NCBI GenBank assembly: GCA_964366875.1
Contig: CAYIVF010000007.1
Coordinates: 1-26,332, forward strand
From: CAYIVF01 sp964366875
GTDB taxonomy: Bacteria; Patescibacteriota; Minisyncoccia; Minisyncoccales; Staskawiczbacteraceae
Direction of reading: 5' to 3'
Length of the DNA stretch: 26,332 bases
Below the pieces are notes generated by a model. It was given only the letters and a program-made list of their open reading frames with translations. It was not told where the DNA came from and searched no databases. The position numbers were made by a program, and so were the translations under genes. Position 1 is the stretch's first letter. Every line of letters starts with the position of its first letter. Of the stretch, positions 1-7,778 are shown piece by piece.

Positions 1-872
1 TTGTTAATTTTTACTATTACTCCGAGCCCTTGTCTTACATCTTCGTTAAAATATTGGTCAAAAACAAAATTGCCCAAAGAATAGTAAATTCTTTTGCCAT
101 TATAAATCTCCATTGGCTGTATTACATGCGAGTGCGAACCAATAACTAAGTCAACTCCCGCATCAATAAACTGATGAGCCGACTCTCTTATGTTCTCGCT
201 TGGTTTTTGCGCGTACTCAACGCCCCAGTGACTGAATACTATTACGAGAGCCGACTCTAGCTTTACTTTTTTAATCTCTTCAATAGTTGATTTTTGTTCA
301 GCATCTGCATTGCTGACAAACTCATTATAACTGACAAAAGCTATTTTTAATCCGTCTATATTTTTTATTATGCTTCTTTTGCCTTGCGGCGCGCCGAAAT
401 AATCAACACTTGATTCGTCTAAATATTTTTTGGTGGATTCCAATCCCCTGCTCCCGAAATTTAAGATATGGTTGTTTCCCAGATTAACCAGCCGAACATT
501 TTCTTCAAAAAGAGTTTTTGCCACGCTCGGGTTAAAAGTGAAAAAATAGTTGTTAGTACTTCCAGGTAAAGTACCTGAACTAACAGATTTTTCATCTGTA
601 ATGGGGCCTTCTAGATTTACCACTGCCAAATCGTTATTAAAAAGCAAATCTGATATTTTTTCAAAGATAAAATTATTCCCTCCGCCTTTTCCAGCGTAGT
701 ATCTTATGCCGCGGTCAAACATTAGGTCGCCTGCAAACAAAATTTTTACTTTATCAGGATACGAGTATTCAAATTCTGAAGTTTTGCTAAACAAAAAAAC
801 ACCAGCCGCTGTTAATAACATAACAACGGCCAGAGAAAATACAAATAAAATAATATTCTTTTTTACTTTCAT
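1..872 (-). CDS. CapA/YwtB-family metallophosphatase-like protein, 3' end beyond window
   Basis: The reading frame starts at the ATG at 870-872 and stays open to base 1, so about 290 residues are visible and the C-terminus is missing. An N-terminal hydrophobic segment (about residues 6-28) would anchor it to the membrane with the rest outside. The family hallmarks are readable: FAGDLMFDRG near residue 46, NLEGPIT, LGNNHILNFG, FSHWGVEY and GSHSHVIQP, which carry the Asp, Asn and His metal ligands of the calcineurin-like fold, then YYSLGNFVFDQ. CapA proteins are linked to poly-gamma-glutamate or other surface polymer handling, but the substrate cannot be read here. The start lies 3 bp after the stop of the upstream membrane protein, so the two are probably co-transcribed and coupled. 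An inverted repeat at 552-585 falls in a loop before the NYFF segment. Confidence 0.85.
   Translation of the reverse strand, partial: MKVKKNIILFVFSLAVVMLLTAAGVFLFSKTSEFEYSYPDKVKILFAGDLMFDRGIRYYAGKGGGNNFIFEKISDLLFNNDLAVVNLEGPITDEKSVSSGTLPGSTNNYFFTFNPSVAKTLFEENVRLVNLGNNHILNFGSRGLESTKKYLDESSVDYFGAPQGKRSIIKNIDGLKIAFVSYNEFVSNADAEQKSTIEEIKKVKLESALVIVFSHWGVEYAQKPSENIRESAHQFIDAGVDLVIGSHSHVIQPMEIYNGKRIYYSLGNFVFDQYFNEDVRQGLGVIVKIN
552..600 (-). repeat. two adjacent inverted repeats inside the CapA-like gene
   Basis: GTTAGT/ACTAAC with inner CAGGTA/TACCTG (about 552-585) and ACAGAT/ATCTGT (about 584-600). Together they encode the loop TDEKSVSSGTLPGSTNN. GTLPG resembles the peptides made by the GGACCC element, but the DNA is AT-richer and distinct. 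Confidence 0.5.
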
Positions 873-875
873 TTA

Positions 876-2468
876 TCACTGGCAATTAGTTTGAGCCGAA
901 ACACACTTTACTTTCCCTAAAATGCCGTTTTGGCCTATACAAAGCCAGCTTCCGTCTTGCAATTGCGTTGAAACGCAATAATTTTTAATGCTTGAAAAAC
1001 ATACGGGCTTCTTTGCGCCTTGCTTTATAATGTCGTTATTTAAATTTATTAATTCTTGTCCATAAGTATTCAGATAGCCATTTAACAGACCATTTTTACA
1101 TAAGGAGTAATAGCTTTTATTTGCAGAAAAGACTGACTGAGCTATAAACCCTATTTGAGACATATCTGTTCGTGTTTGCTGGGCTTTCACAAGAGGTCCA
1201 ATTATGTCTTCAAGATTTTTATAATCAGTTGGTGCTAACACTTGCACTGGTTTGTTAATACCCGATTGCTCTATTTTATAATTGAATTCAACAACTCCGC
1301 TGTCTGCGGCATTAAATTTGCTAATATCTAATTTTTCACTAACCTGAATTTTATGAAAAAAATTATCTTTCTCACCTATAAATAAATCGGCGGACATATC
1401 CCCAATTTTATCAAGCATATCGTTTATACTTTTCTGAAAATTTTCTAAAGTGAAATCCGGTTGAAATAGTTGACCAGCGGTGGATTTACTGAAATAATCT
1501 TTCAACACATTAAATATTTCTGGAGAAGCATCAATAAGTTTTTTACGATTTAAAGAAACAGAATAGTGGTATTCTTTTTCCTCGCTCCCTTGATTATCGG
1601 GAAATTGATTTATGTCGTAGACCTTTTTATCAAGCAATATTTTTACAATTTTATTTAGTGCCTCTTGATAATTTTTTTCCAATTCAGCTTGTTGCACGGG
1701 TATGGTATTGGAATATTGCTCTAAAGTTTTTTCAGTATCTATTTTGATCCACTGACCCTTAAAATCGTTTAAATCTAATCCAAACATAAGTAAAAGACCC
1801 TCTAATCCGCCTAAATTTACGTCATCTAATTTAAAATAAAGAGTCTTTGATAATAATCTTATCTCGCCGGCTAAAGACAAATTATGTTGGCTTCCTGCAG
1901 AATCTTTAACATTTGCTGTAAGGGAGCCCTGTATTAACGCTAATTTATTATTAACATCAGAATTATCTACGCCTCCGTTCGCTTTTGCGTTGACTTTAAA
2001 ACTGCCATTGGAATTAATTAATGAAAATTCAGAATTAAAGTTTTCGCTTTTGATACTGTTTAAATTATTCCAAGCCTTTAATATAACGGATTCTGGGCTT
2101 GGCCTAAAAGGATTCCATAAAGGGTCCCAAAAATGGCTGTATAGAGCTAATCCTGCGCCTATAGCTGAAAATAAAACTAATATAATTATTATAGAAACTA
2201 AAAGCCCTGCTAACCTACCGCGTTTTCTATCGGGAAAAGAATAGGTTGCCATAGGTTCAGTTTTTATTGAAGGCTTAGCAGTTTCTGGAGCAGGTTTAGT
2301 TAGGGGCACAGCTCCGCTTGACTGGGCGGAAAAACCAGCTGCCTGAAAATTTTCGCTTATTTCCTGCTCAGACCAGCCGTTTTTATATAACACGGTACGC
2401 GTCTGATCATCGGTTTGACCGGCTTGTTTTGCTTTTTGCATATATTCTAAGAGTTGTGGGTTAACCAT
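876..2468 (-). CDS. membrane-anchored protein of unknown function with UBA-like N-terminus
   Basis: The 530-residue product is not assigned to a named family. Residues 1-45 form a small helical module (LLEYMQKAKQAGQTDDQ then NGWSEQEISENF) of the UBA-like type often seen at the N-terminus of Patescibacteria membrane proteins. A Pro/Ala/Lys linker follows, then one strong transmembrane helix at about residues 83-110, then some 400 residues predicted outside the cell. The outer part is rich in Asn, Ser, Lys and amphipathic strands (SLINSNGSFKVNAKANGG, SLAGEIRLLSKTLYFKLDDV), like lipoprotein or beta-rich sensor domains. The C-terminal 60 residues hold several cysteines, possibly a disulfide-stabilised pilin-like tail (GSWLCIGQNGILGKVKCVS). 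Two TATAAT boxes lie in the 49 bp after dnaX, so it may have its own promoter, though no clear -35 was found. The function is unknown. Confidence 0.75.
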   Translation of the reverse strand: MVNPQLLEYMQKAKQAGQTDDQTRTVLYKNGWSEQEISENFQAAGFSAQSSGAVPLTKPAPETAKPSIKTEPMATYSFPDRKRGRLAGLLVSIIIILVLFSAIGAGLALYSHFWDPLWNPFRPSPESVILKAWNNLNSIKSENFNSEFSLINSNGSFKVNAKANGGVDNSDVNNKLALIQGSLTANVKDSAGSQHNLSLAGEIRLLSKTLYFKLDDVNLGGLEGLLLMFGLDLNDFKGQWIKIDTEKTLEQYSNTIPVQQAELEKNYQEALNKIVKILLDKKVYDINQFPDNQGSEEKEYHYSVSLNRKKLIDASPEIFNVLKDYFSKSTAGQLFQPDFTLENFQKSINDMLDKIGDMSADLFIGEKDNFFHKIQVSEKLDISKFNAADSGVVEFNYKIEQSGINKPVQVLAPTDYKNLEDIIGPLVKAQQTRTDMSQIGFIAQSVFSANKSYYSLCKNGLLNGYLNTYGQELINLNNDIIKQGAKKPVCFSSIKNYCVSTQLQDGSWLCIGQNGILGKVKCVSAQTNCQ

Positions 2469-2517
2469 AATGATTTTTATGTTAATTATATTTTTTAATT
2501 ATACCACAAATTTAACC

Positions 2518-3648
2518 TCATGATTCTTGATGTGTAATGTTGACCACTGCTAACTCTAACGGTAATTGGCTCACAGCTGAGTACTTTATTTTGTTTTCTG
2601 CATCTATAAAAAGCTCTAACATATTTTGTATGTCTTTTTGCGAAAGATTATTTATCTGCGATTTCATTTTATCCAGTTCTTGCGAAGACAAACCTGAGTT
2701 TTGCAAGTTTAAAAAGTTTGGATTTATCTTTAAAAGCAGGGACTGCCGCAGATAGAAAACAAGTGTCTTGGTAAATTCCTGCAAATCAACGCCGTTGTCT
2801 AACATTGAATTTATAGATAAAATAGCGTCTTTGGTGTTTTTCAAAACAAGGTACTCTACAAACTCAGCTATCTGGCTCACTTCAACAATGCCCAGCAGCT
2901 CTTTTATATCTGCTGTTTTTATCAAGCCGGGGTACCCGCTTGCGGGTCTGCCTGAAAAACTTATGCATTCGTCCAGCAAAGATTCTGCATCGCGAAAAGA
3001 ACCTCTGGAATTTAAGGCAATTAAAGAAAGAGCTGACTCGTCAAGCTTTACATTTTCTTTTTTTGAAATAATCTCCAGCTTTTTTATAATCTCGGGAATC
3101 TGAAGCCGCCTAAAGTCAAACCTCTGGCACCTGGATATTATAGTTGGAATCATTTTATGAGCCTCTGTGGTAGCTAGCAAAAATACCGCGTGGCTGGGAG
3201 GCTCTTCTAATGTTTTTAACAAAGCATTAGCTGCGTCTTTTGACAACTGATGGCATTCGTCTATTATGAACACTTTGTACTTTGATTTTACCGGAGCGAA
3301 CTTAATGCCTTCTCTTAATTCTCTTACATCATCAATGCCTCTATGGGAAGCGGCGTCAATTTCAATTAAATCCATTGATTTTGCTCCCATAATTTCAAGG
3401 CACGAGGAACATTTATTACACGGCTCAAATCCGGGGGTACCCTTGGGGTCCTTTTCGCAATTAATTGCTTTAGCAAAAATCCTGGCAACGGTTGTTTTTC
3501 CAGACCCTCTAGGACCTGAAAACAAATATGCGTGAGAGATATTTCCTCCTTTTATGGAATTAGTCAAAGTCTGCACTATGTGGTCTTGGCCGATAACTTC
3601 TGAAAAGTTCTGCGGCCTGTATTTGCGGTATAAAACTAAATTTGCCAT
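2518..3648 (-). CDS. dnaX: DNA polymerase III subunit gamma (DnaX), short form
   Basis: This is the AAA+ clamp-loader ATPase that loads the sliding clamp for replication. The Walker A motif is at residues 45-52 (GPRGSGKT), the zinc module at Cys64, Cys77, Cys80 and Cys83, Walker B with DECH at 130-133, sensor 1 near LATTEAHK, and the SRC arginine finger at ISRCQRF. The 376 residues stop after the collar domain, so the long tau-specific tail of E. coli DnaX is absent. Two in-frame palindromic mini-elements are embedded: DPKGTP at about 67-72 in the zinc-module loop and RPASGYP at about 234-240 in the loop before IKTADIKELLG. The start codon follows a small hairpin that also contains the stop codon of the preceding GtrA-like gene, 18 bp away, which suggests translational coupling. 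Confidence 0.96.
   Translation of the reverse strand: MANLVLYRKYRPQNFSEVIGQDHIVQTLTNSIKGGNISHAYLFSGPRGSGKTTVARIFAKAINCEKDPKGTPGFEPCNKCSSCLEIMGAKSMDLIEIDAASHRGIDDVRELREGIKFAPVKSKYKVFIIDECHQLSKDAANALLKTLEEPPSHAVFLLATTEAHKMIPTIISRCQRFDFRRLQIPEIIKKLEIISKKENVKLDESALSLIALNSRGSFRDAESLLDECISFSGRPASGYPGLIKTADIKELLGIVEVSQIAEFVEYLVLKNTKDAILSINSMLDNGVDLQEFTKTLVFYLRQSLLLKINPNFLNLQNSGLSSQELDKMKSQINNLSQKDIQNMLELFIDAENKIKYSAVSQLPLELAVVNITHQES
2929..2949 (-). repeat. palindromic mini-element copy A (dnaX, 21 bp)
   Basis: On the coding strand AGACCC, GCAAGC, GGGTACCCC. It is read as RPASGYP in the loop between DECISFSG and LIKTADIKELLG, a spot where DnaX proteins normally have only a few residues. Confidence 0.75.
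3434..3451 (-). repeat. palindromic mini-element copy B (dnaX, 18 bp)
   Basis: On the coding strand GGACCC, CAA, GGGTACCCC. It is read as DPKGTP between the first zinc Cys and the CNKCSSC cluster. Confidence 0.75.
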
Positions 3649-3653
3649 ATGAT

Positions 3654-3669
3654 TAGTCCTGTAGGACTA
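3654..3669 (-). promoter_or_regulatory. hairpin over the dnaX ribosome-binding region and gtrA-like stop codon
   Basis: TAGTCC and GGACTA pair perfectly around a 4-nt loop. On the minus strand the hairpin contains the TAG stop of the GtrA-like gene and the only Shine-Dalgarno-like AGGA upstream of dnaX, 8 nt before its ATG. It could mask the ribosome site until a ribosome finishing the upstream gene opens it. On the plus strand it is followed by six T, but no plus-strand gene ends here. The regulatory role is inferred. Confidence 0.4.
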
Positions 3670-4266
3670 TTTTTTAAAAACTATAAACTTATATCCTAAA
3701 AAGTTCCACAAAGCTGCGCTTAGGGCAGCCAGTATAATGCTTAATTCCGTCCAAACCTTGACTGGCGCTTGAAACTGCGGACCTAATACCTTAGTAAAAT
3801 AGTAGAATGAAGCTACATCTAGCGCCAAGCCCACAAAGGTGATGGTAAAAAACTGGATTACCTCCTTCTTTATACTCTCTTTACCGTGTTTTTCAAATGC
3901 CCAATGTTTATTTCCCCAGTACTTTGCAAATGTTGCTATTAAAAAAGAAATCGCTTTGGGTATTAACGGACTGACTATTATAGATAAAGAAAAAAGCCAG
4001 GTTGAAAGCTGAAATATTTTTATATCCACCACCGCGGCAAAGGCGCCGATTAAAAGGAACTTAGCTGCTTGATATACAAACAGCAATTTTTTGCCGATTA
4101 AATAAGCCAACCATAAACAAATTAAGGAAACTAAAGGTAAAACATAGTAAAGAAGCAATTTGTACAGGCTTGTTATTTCAATCCCATATCCCTTTAAAAA
4201 ATCAGCGGCGATCCAAGCCACCACCCTGCCGCAGACTAAAGCAAAAATAATATCTATAACTTTCAT
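3667..4266 (-). CDS. GtrA-like four-helix membrane protein
   Basis: The 199-residue product is almost entirely hydrophobic. It has an extra N-terminal membrane segment pair (about residues 1-60) before a GtrA-like core: FLLIGAFAAVVDIKIFQLSTWLF, then AKYWGNKHWAFEKHGKES, then FFTITFVGLALDVASFYYF and a final helix ending WNFLGYKFIVFKK. The KYWGNKHWAF and WNFLGYKFIVF elements are typical of GtrA/DPMS-associated proteins, which are thought to move polyprenyl-phosphate-linked sugars or help glycosyltransferases. No glycosyltransferase is adjacent here, so the substrate is unknown. A promoter candidate at 4276-4304 would give a very short 5' UTR. It is divergent from the CDP-alcohol phosphatidyltransferase gene. 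Confidence 0.8.
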   Translation of the reverse strand: MKVIDIIFALVCGRVVAWIAADFLKGYGIEITSLYKLLLYYVLPLVSLICLWLAYLIGKKLLFVYQAAKFLLIGAFAAVVDIKIFQLSTWLFSLSIIVSPLIPKAISFLIATFAKYWGNKHWAFEKHGKESIKKEVIQFFTITFVGLALDVASFYYFTKVLGPQFQAPVKVWTELSIILAALSAALWNFLGYKFIVFKK

Positions 4267-4275
4267 AATTATTTA

Positions 4276-4304
4276 AGGATAACATAGGGGAACACGAGCG
4301 ACAA
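4276..4304 (-). promoter_or_regulatory. promoter candidate for the GtrA-like gene
   Basis: TTGTCG at 4299-4304 and TATCCT at 4276-4281 are separated by 17 bp on the minus strand. The -10 box ends 9 nt before the ATG at 4266, leaving a UTR of only about 3 nt. The -10 match is moderate. Confidence 0.4.
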
Positions 4305-4322
4305 GGATAACAAAACTTGTAC

Positions 4323-4351
4323 TTAACAAGTATAAAAATTTCTGATATAAT
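4323..4351 (+). promoter_or_regulatory. sigma70-type promoter of the CDP-alcohol phosphatidyltransferase gene, leaderless
   Basis: TTAACA at 4323-4328, a 17-bp spacer and a perfect TATAAT at 4346-4351. The ATG starts at 4358, 7 nt after the -10 box, where +1 is expected, so the transcript would begin at the start codon itself. There is no room for a Shine-Dalgarno sequence. Confidence 0.7.
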
Positions 4352-4357
4352 ATCTTA

Positions 4358-4972
4358 ATGAAAAGGTTTTTCGACGATCTGAAATTTTTCCTGGAAAAAA
4401 TGGACCATTATAGGGACGAATTTTTGTTTCTTTTTATCAAGCCGTACTGGCCGCGTAAAATAATACCAAACCACATAAGCTATTTAAGGGTTGTTATAGG
4501 TGTGTTGTTATTTGTTTTGCTATTCTTTTTTGGAACAGAAAATAAGTTTTTGATAATTTCTCTTTTTTGCGTAGGGGTTTTAACTGATCTTTTTGATGGT
4601 TCTGTTGCCAGAGGTTTAAATAAAGTAACTGAATTCGGCGCTATGTTAGATTCTACAGCTGATAGGATTCTGATTTTTCCTATTGCGGTTTATAGTTTGT
4701 TTAAATTTCAAAAATGGCTGCTTTTAGTATTGATTTTAGTAGAAATAGCTAATGCTTTAGCTTCGATATATTATAAATCAAAGGAGATATATCTTGAATC
4801 AAACATATTTGGAAAAACAAAAATGGTTTTATTATCAGTTGTATTTGTTATAATTTTAATCGTTTGGCCTCACGCGCCCTCGCAATTATTTATTTATGGT
4901 CTTTGGCTCACTATACCGTTCTCTTTTTTAAGCATTTTCACAAGGATAGCGGAATTAAAAGTACCCAAATAG
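4358..4972 (+). CDS. CDP-alcohol phosphatidyltransferase family protein
   Basis: This integral membrane enzyme transfers a phosphatidyl or similar group from a CDP-linked donor to an alcohol, usually in phospholipid synthesis. The complete catalytic signature is present: D77, D80-G81, A84-R85, G94, D98 and D102 in DLFDGSVARG and EFGAMLDSTADR. Around it lie about six membrane helices in 204 residues, the usual family size. The N-terminal IIPNHISYLRVVIG is also characteristic. The acceptor (glycerol-3-phosphate, inositol, serine or other) cannot be decided from the sequence, so no symbol is given. It begins a plus-strand run with cysS 9 bp downstream. The start is supported by the promoter geometry just upstream. 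Confidence 0.88.
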   Translation: MKRFFDDLKFFLEKMDHYRDEFLFLFIKPYWPRKIIPNHISYLRVVIGVLLFVLLFFFGTENKFLIISLFCVGVLTDLFDGSVARGLNKVTEFGAMLDSTADRILIFPIAVYSLFKFQKWLLLVLILVEIANALASIYYKSKEIYLESNIFGKTKMVLLSVVFVIILIVWPHAPSQLFIYGLWLTIPFSFLSIFTRIAELKVPK

Positions 4973-4981
4973 TTAAAAAAT

Positions 4982-6367
4982 ATGACATTGCGCATATATA
5001 ATACTTTATCTGGCAAAAAAGAAACGTTAAAACCCATTAAAGGCAACAGAATCAATCTTTTTGCCTGCGGACCCACTGTTTATGATTACTCTCATTTAGG
5101 CCACGCCAGAAATTATATTGTTTTTGACGTCTTTGTTAAATATCTGAAAAAAATGGGCTTTAATGTTTTTTATTTGCAAAACATTACTGATTTAGACGAT
5201 AAAATAATAGCTCGGGCCAGGGAAAAACAAGTCTCGCCGAAAGATTTAGCCAAAGCTTTTGAAAAGGAGTATTTAAAGGATATGAAAAATTTAGGCATAA
5301 ACAGCGTTACAAAGTATGCCAAGGCAACTAACTATATTAAAGAAATAATCAGCCAAATAAAAAGACTGCAGACTAAAGGCTATGCCTATAAAATAGAGGG
5401 TGACGGCATTTATTACGACATTTCAAGGTTTAAAAAATATGGAAAGCTGTCAGGCAGGACAGTATTGCAAGCAGAAGATTCCGTTTCCAGAATTGACTAC
5501 AGTAAAAACAAAAAAAATAGGGGGGATTTTTGCTTATGGAAACTTTCTGAAGAAGCCGAACCCAGCTGGCCATCTCCTTTTGGCAGGGGCAGGCCTGGTT
5601 GGCATATAGAAGACACTGCCATTACAGAAAAGTTTTTTGGGCCCCAATATGACATACATGGAGCGGCAAGAGACCTGATATTTCCCCACCACGAAGCTGA
5701 AATAAGCCAGATGGAAGCAATTTCAGGCAAATCCCCCATGGCAAAATATTGGATGCACGTTGGATTTCTAACAATTAACGGGCAAAAGATGTCTAAATCT
5801 TTGGGCAACTTCATTATCATAAATGATTTTTTAAGAAGGTATCCTGCGAACTATCTGCGATTTTTTGTAATTAAAAATTTATGGCGCTCACCGATAGATT
5901 ATTCTGAATCAGCGATGATAGAGGTAAAAACAGCTGTAGAAAAAATTGAAGAGTTTTTAGGCAAATTAAAAAAAATTAAAAAAACGAAATCAGCAGACAG
6001 GCAAATTAAAAAAATAACCAAAAAAGCTGAAGAGGATTTTTATAAACAATTAGATGATGATTTTAATACACCGAAAGCCCTGGCAGTGTTGTTTGGTTTT
6101 ATAAAAACAATAAATAAGATGAGTCCTTCAAAAAAAGAAGCAGTCAAAATATACAAATTCTTTGAAGAGCTCAACAATATTTTTGGCATTATTAATCTAA
6201 AAAAAATAAAAACAACTATTCCCGCAGCAATAAAAAAACTTGCTAAAAAAAGAGAGAGATTTAGAAAAGAACAGAAATGGCAGAAAGCAGACGAGGTTCG
6301 CATGGAGATAGAAAAACAAGGATTTACCGTAGAAGACACAAAATCCGGCCCAGTTGTTAAAAAATAA
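4982..6367 (+). CDS. cysS: cysteine--tRNA ligase
   Basis: This class I aminoacyl-tRNA synthetase charges tRNA-Cys. FACGPTVYDYSHLGHARN (residues 27-44) carries the HIGH-type motif and the first zinc ligand Cys29; KMSKS is at 269-273; FPHHEAE (234-240) supplies the expected His236 and Glu240 ligands; the helical anticodon-binding region and a basic C-terminus complete 461 residues, a normal length. The residue at the second zinc-ligand position, Cys in E. coli (WHIECSAM), is Asp211 here (WHIEDTAI). There is no Shine-Dalgarno sequence. It is 9 bp after the phosphatidyltransferase gene and probably shares its transcript. Confidence 0.97.
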   Translation: MTLRIYNTLSGKKETLKPIKGNRINLFACGPTVYDYSHLGHARNYIVFDVFVKYLKKMGFNVFYLQNITDLDDKIIARAREKQVSPKDLAKAFEKEYLKDMKNLGINSVTKYAKATNYIKEIISQIKRLQTKGYAYKIEGDGIYYDISRFKKYGKLSGRTVLQAEDSVSRIDYSKNKKNRGDFCLWKLSEEAEPSWPSPFGRGRPGWHIEDTAITEKFFGPQYDIHGAARDLIFPHHEAEISQMEAISGKSPMAKYWMHVGFLTINGQKMSKSLGNFIIINDFLRRYPANYLRFFVIKNLWRSPIDYSESAMIEVKTAVEKIEEFLGKLKKIKKTKSADRQIKKITKKAEEDFYKQLDDDFNTPKALAVLFGFIKTINKMSPSKKEAVKIYKFFEELNNIFGIINLKKIKTTIPAAIKKLAKKRERFRKEQKWQKADEVRMEIEKQGFTVEDTKSGPVVKK

Positions 6368-6368
6368 C

Positions 6369-6395
6369 TTGCTTTTGGCATACAAGATGTATAAT
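6369..6395 (+). promoter_or_regulatory. promoter candidate for dnaB, near leaderless
   Basis: A perfect TATAAT at 6390-6395 lies 8 nt before the dnaB ATG at 6404, so the mRNA would have a 5' UTR of only 1-2 nt. The -35 is weaker: TTGCTT at 6369-6374 gives a 15-bp spacer. It sits directly after the cysS stop codon. Confidence 0.5.
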
Positions 6396-6403
6396 ATATT
6401 ATT

Positions 6404-7777
6404 ATGGTTAACGAATTACCCGATAAACTTCCTCCGCAAAATACAGAGGCAGAACAATGTCTGCTGGGATGTTTGATGTTGGACAAGGATGCAATTGTAA
6501 AAGTTGTTGATTTTATAAAGTCGGAAGACTTTTACAAAGGCATACACCAAGATATTTACCAAGCCATGGCTGAACTTTACGAAAGGTCAGACCCTATTGA
6601 TATTCTCTCTGTGTCGGCCAGATTAAAAGAAAGAAACAAGCTTGAAGATATAGGCGGTTCTGCTTATTTAACCTCTCTGATAAACACCGTGCCTACGGCT
6701 ACCCATGTTTCAAACTACGCTAAAATAGTGCGTCAAAAAAAAATACTAAGGGATTTGATTTCCGCTTCCCATGAAATCGGACTTTCAGCTTTTGACGAAG
6801 CAGAGGATGTTGATGTCCTGTTAGACAAAGCAGAAAAAACTGTTTTTAGCATTGGACAAAGGGCACTTACTCAAACCTTTATACCAATAAAAGATATTTT
6901 ATCTGACACATTTGAAAGAATAGATGAATTATCAAAACACCAAGGCAAACTGCGCGGGCTGTCAACTGGTTTTAAGGATTTAGACAACAAACTGGCTGGT
7001 TTGCAAAAATCAGATTTGATTGTTTTAGCAGCCAGGCCATCAATGGGAAAATCTTCTTTAGCATTAGATATTGCCAGACACGTAGCCATATTTGAAAACA
7101 AACCAGTCGGGCTTTTCAGCTTAGAAATGTCTAAAGACCAAATAGCTGACAGATTAATTGCCAGCCAGGCCAATATCAACTTATGGAATTTAAGAACAGG
7201 AAGACTTCAGGAACAAGGCGGAGACAACGATTATTCAAGAATCCAGCACGCTTTAGGAACCTTATCGGAAGCCCCAATATATATTGATGACGCAGGTTCT
7301 GTTAACGTTTTGCAAATGAGAGCTATGGCAAGAAGATTGCAGGCAAACAAGGGGCTTGGATTGATTATCGTTGATTATCTGCAGTTAATGGAGCCGTTAA
7401 ACAGGTTTCAATCATCTGTCCAGCAGACAACAGAAAACTCCAGAGCCTTAAAAACTCTGGCAAAAGAATTAAATGTGCCAGTTATAGCCGTTTCTCAGCT
7501 GTCTCGCGCTGTTGAGCAAAGAGTGCCGCAGATTCCGAGGTTAGCTGACTTGCGAGAATCGGGAGCTATTGAGCAGGACGCTGATGTTGTTCTGTTTATT
7601 TACAGAGAAGACAGGTATAACGAAAACAGCTTAAGAAAGAATATGGCAGATATAATAATTGCCAAGCACAGAAACGGACCTTTGGGCACCGTAGAGACCT
7701 ATTTTGACGAACAAAGGGTAAGCTTTAGGAACTTAGACAAAGGAGAATATTCAGAGTCTTCAGTTGAAAGCAGCTAA
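6404..7777 (+). CDS. dnaB: replicative DNA helicase
   Basis: This is the hexameric helicase that unwinds DNA at the replication fork. The N-terminal DnaB domain (LPPQNTEAEQCLLGCLMLD, residues 9-27) is followed by a linker and a RecA-like ATPase with Walker A ARPSMGKSSLA at about 210-220, then SLEMSKDQIADRL, the Walker B segment LIIVDYLQLM, VIAVSQLSRAVEQR, and the C-terminal RLADLRESGAIEQDADVVLF with the arginine finger. At 457 residues it is full length and there is no intein. It may be transcribed from its own promoter overlapping the end of the cysS region. recR follows after a single base. Confidence 0.97.
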   Translation: MVNELPDKLPPQNTEAEQCLLGCLMLDKDAIVKVVDFIKSEDFYKGIHQDIYQAMAELYERSDPIDILSVSARLKERNKLEDIGGSAYLTSLINTVPTATHVSNYAKIVRQKKILRDLISASHEIGLSAFDEAEDVDVLLDKAEKTVFSIGQRALTQTFIPIKDILSDTFERIDELSKHQGKLRGLSTGFKDLDNKLAGLQKSDLIVLAARPSMGKSSLALDIARHVAIFENKPVGLFSLEMSKDQIADRLIASQANINLWNLRTGRLQEQGGDNDYSRIQHALGTLSEAPIYIDDAGSVNVLQMRAMARRLQANKGLGLIIVDYLQLMEPLNRFQSSVQQTTENSRALKTLAKELNVPVIAVSQLSRAVEQRVPQIPRLADLRESGAIEQDADVVLFIYREDRYNENSLRKNMADIIIAKHRNGPLGTVETYFDEQRVSFRNLDKGEYSESSVESS

Positions 7778-7778
7778 A

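Noticed and set aside
706..894. 62-residue plus-strand frame opposite the CapA-like gene
   Set aside because: It is a shadow of a well-supported minus-strand gene. The same applies to the other opposite-strand frames inside dnaX, cysS, ftsQ, lysS and mrdA.
2121..2130. GGGTCCC in the membrane protein gene as another mini-element copy
   Set aside because: No paired GGGTACCCC arm nearby.
7764..7778. TTG start for recR at 7764
   Set aside because: It adds five residues not found in the family, while the ATG at 7779 fits the normal N-terminus.
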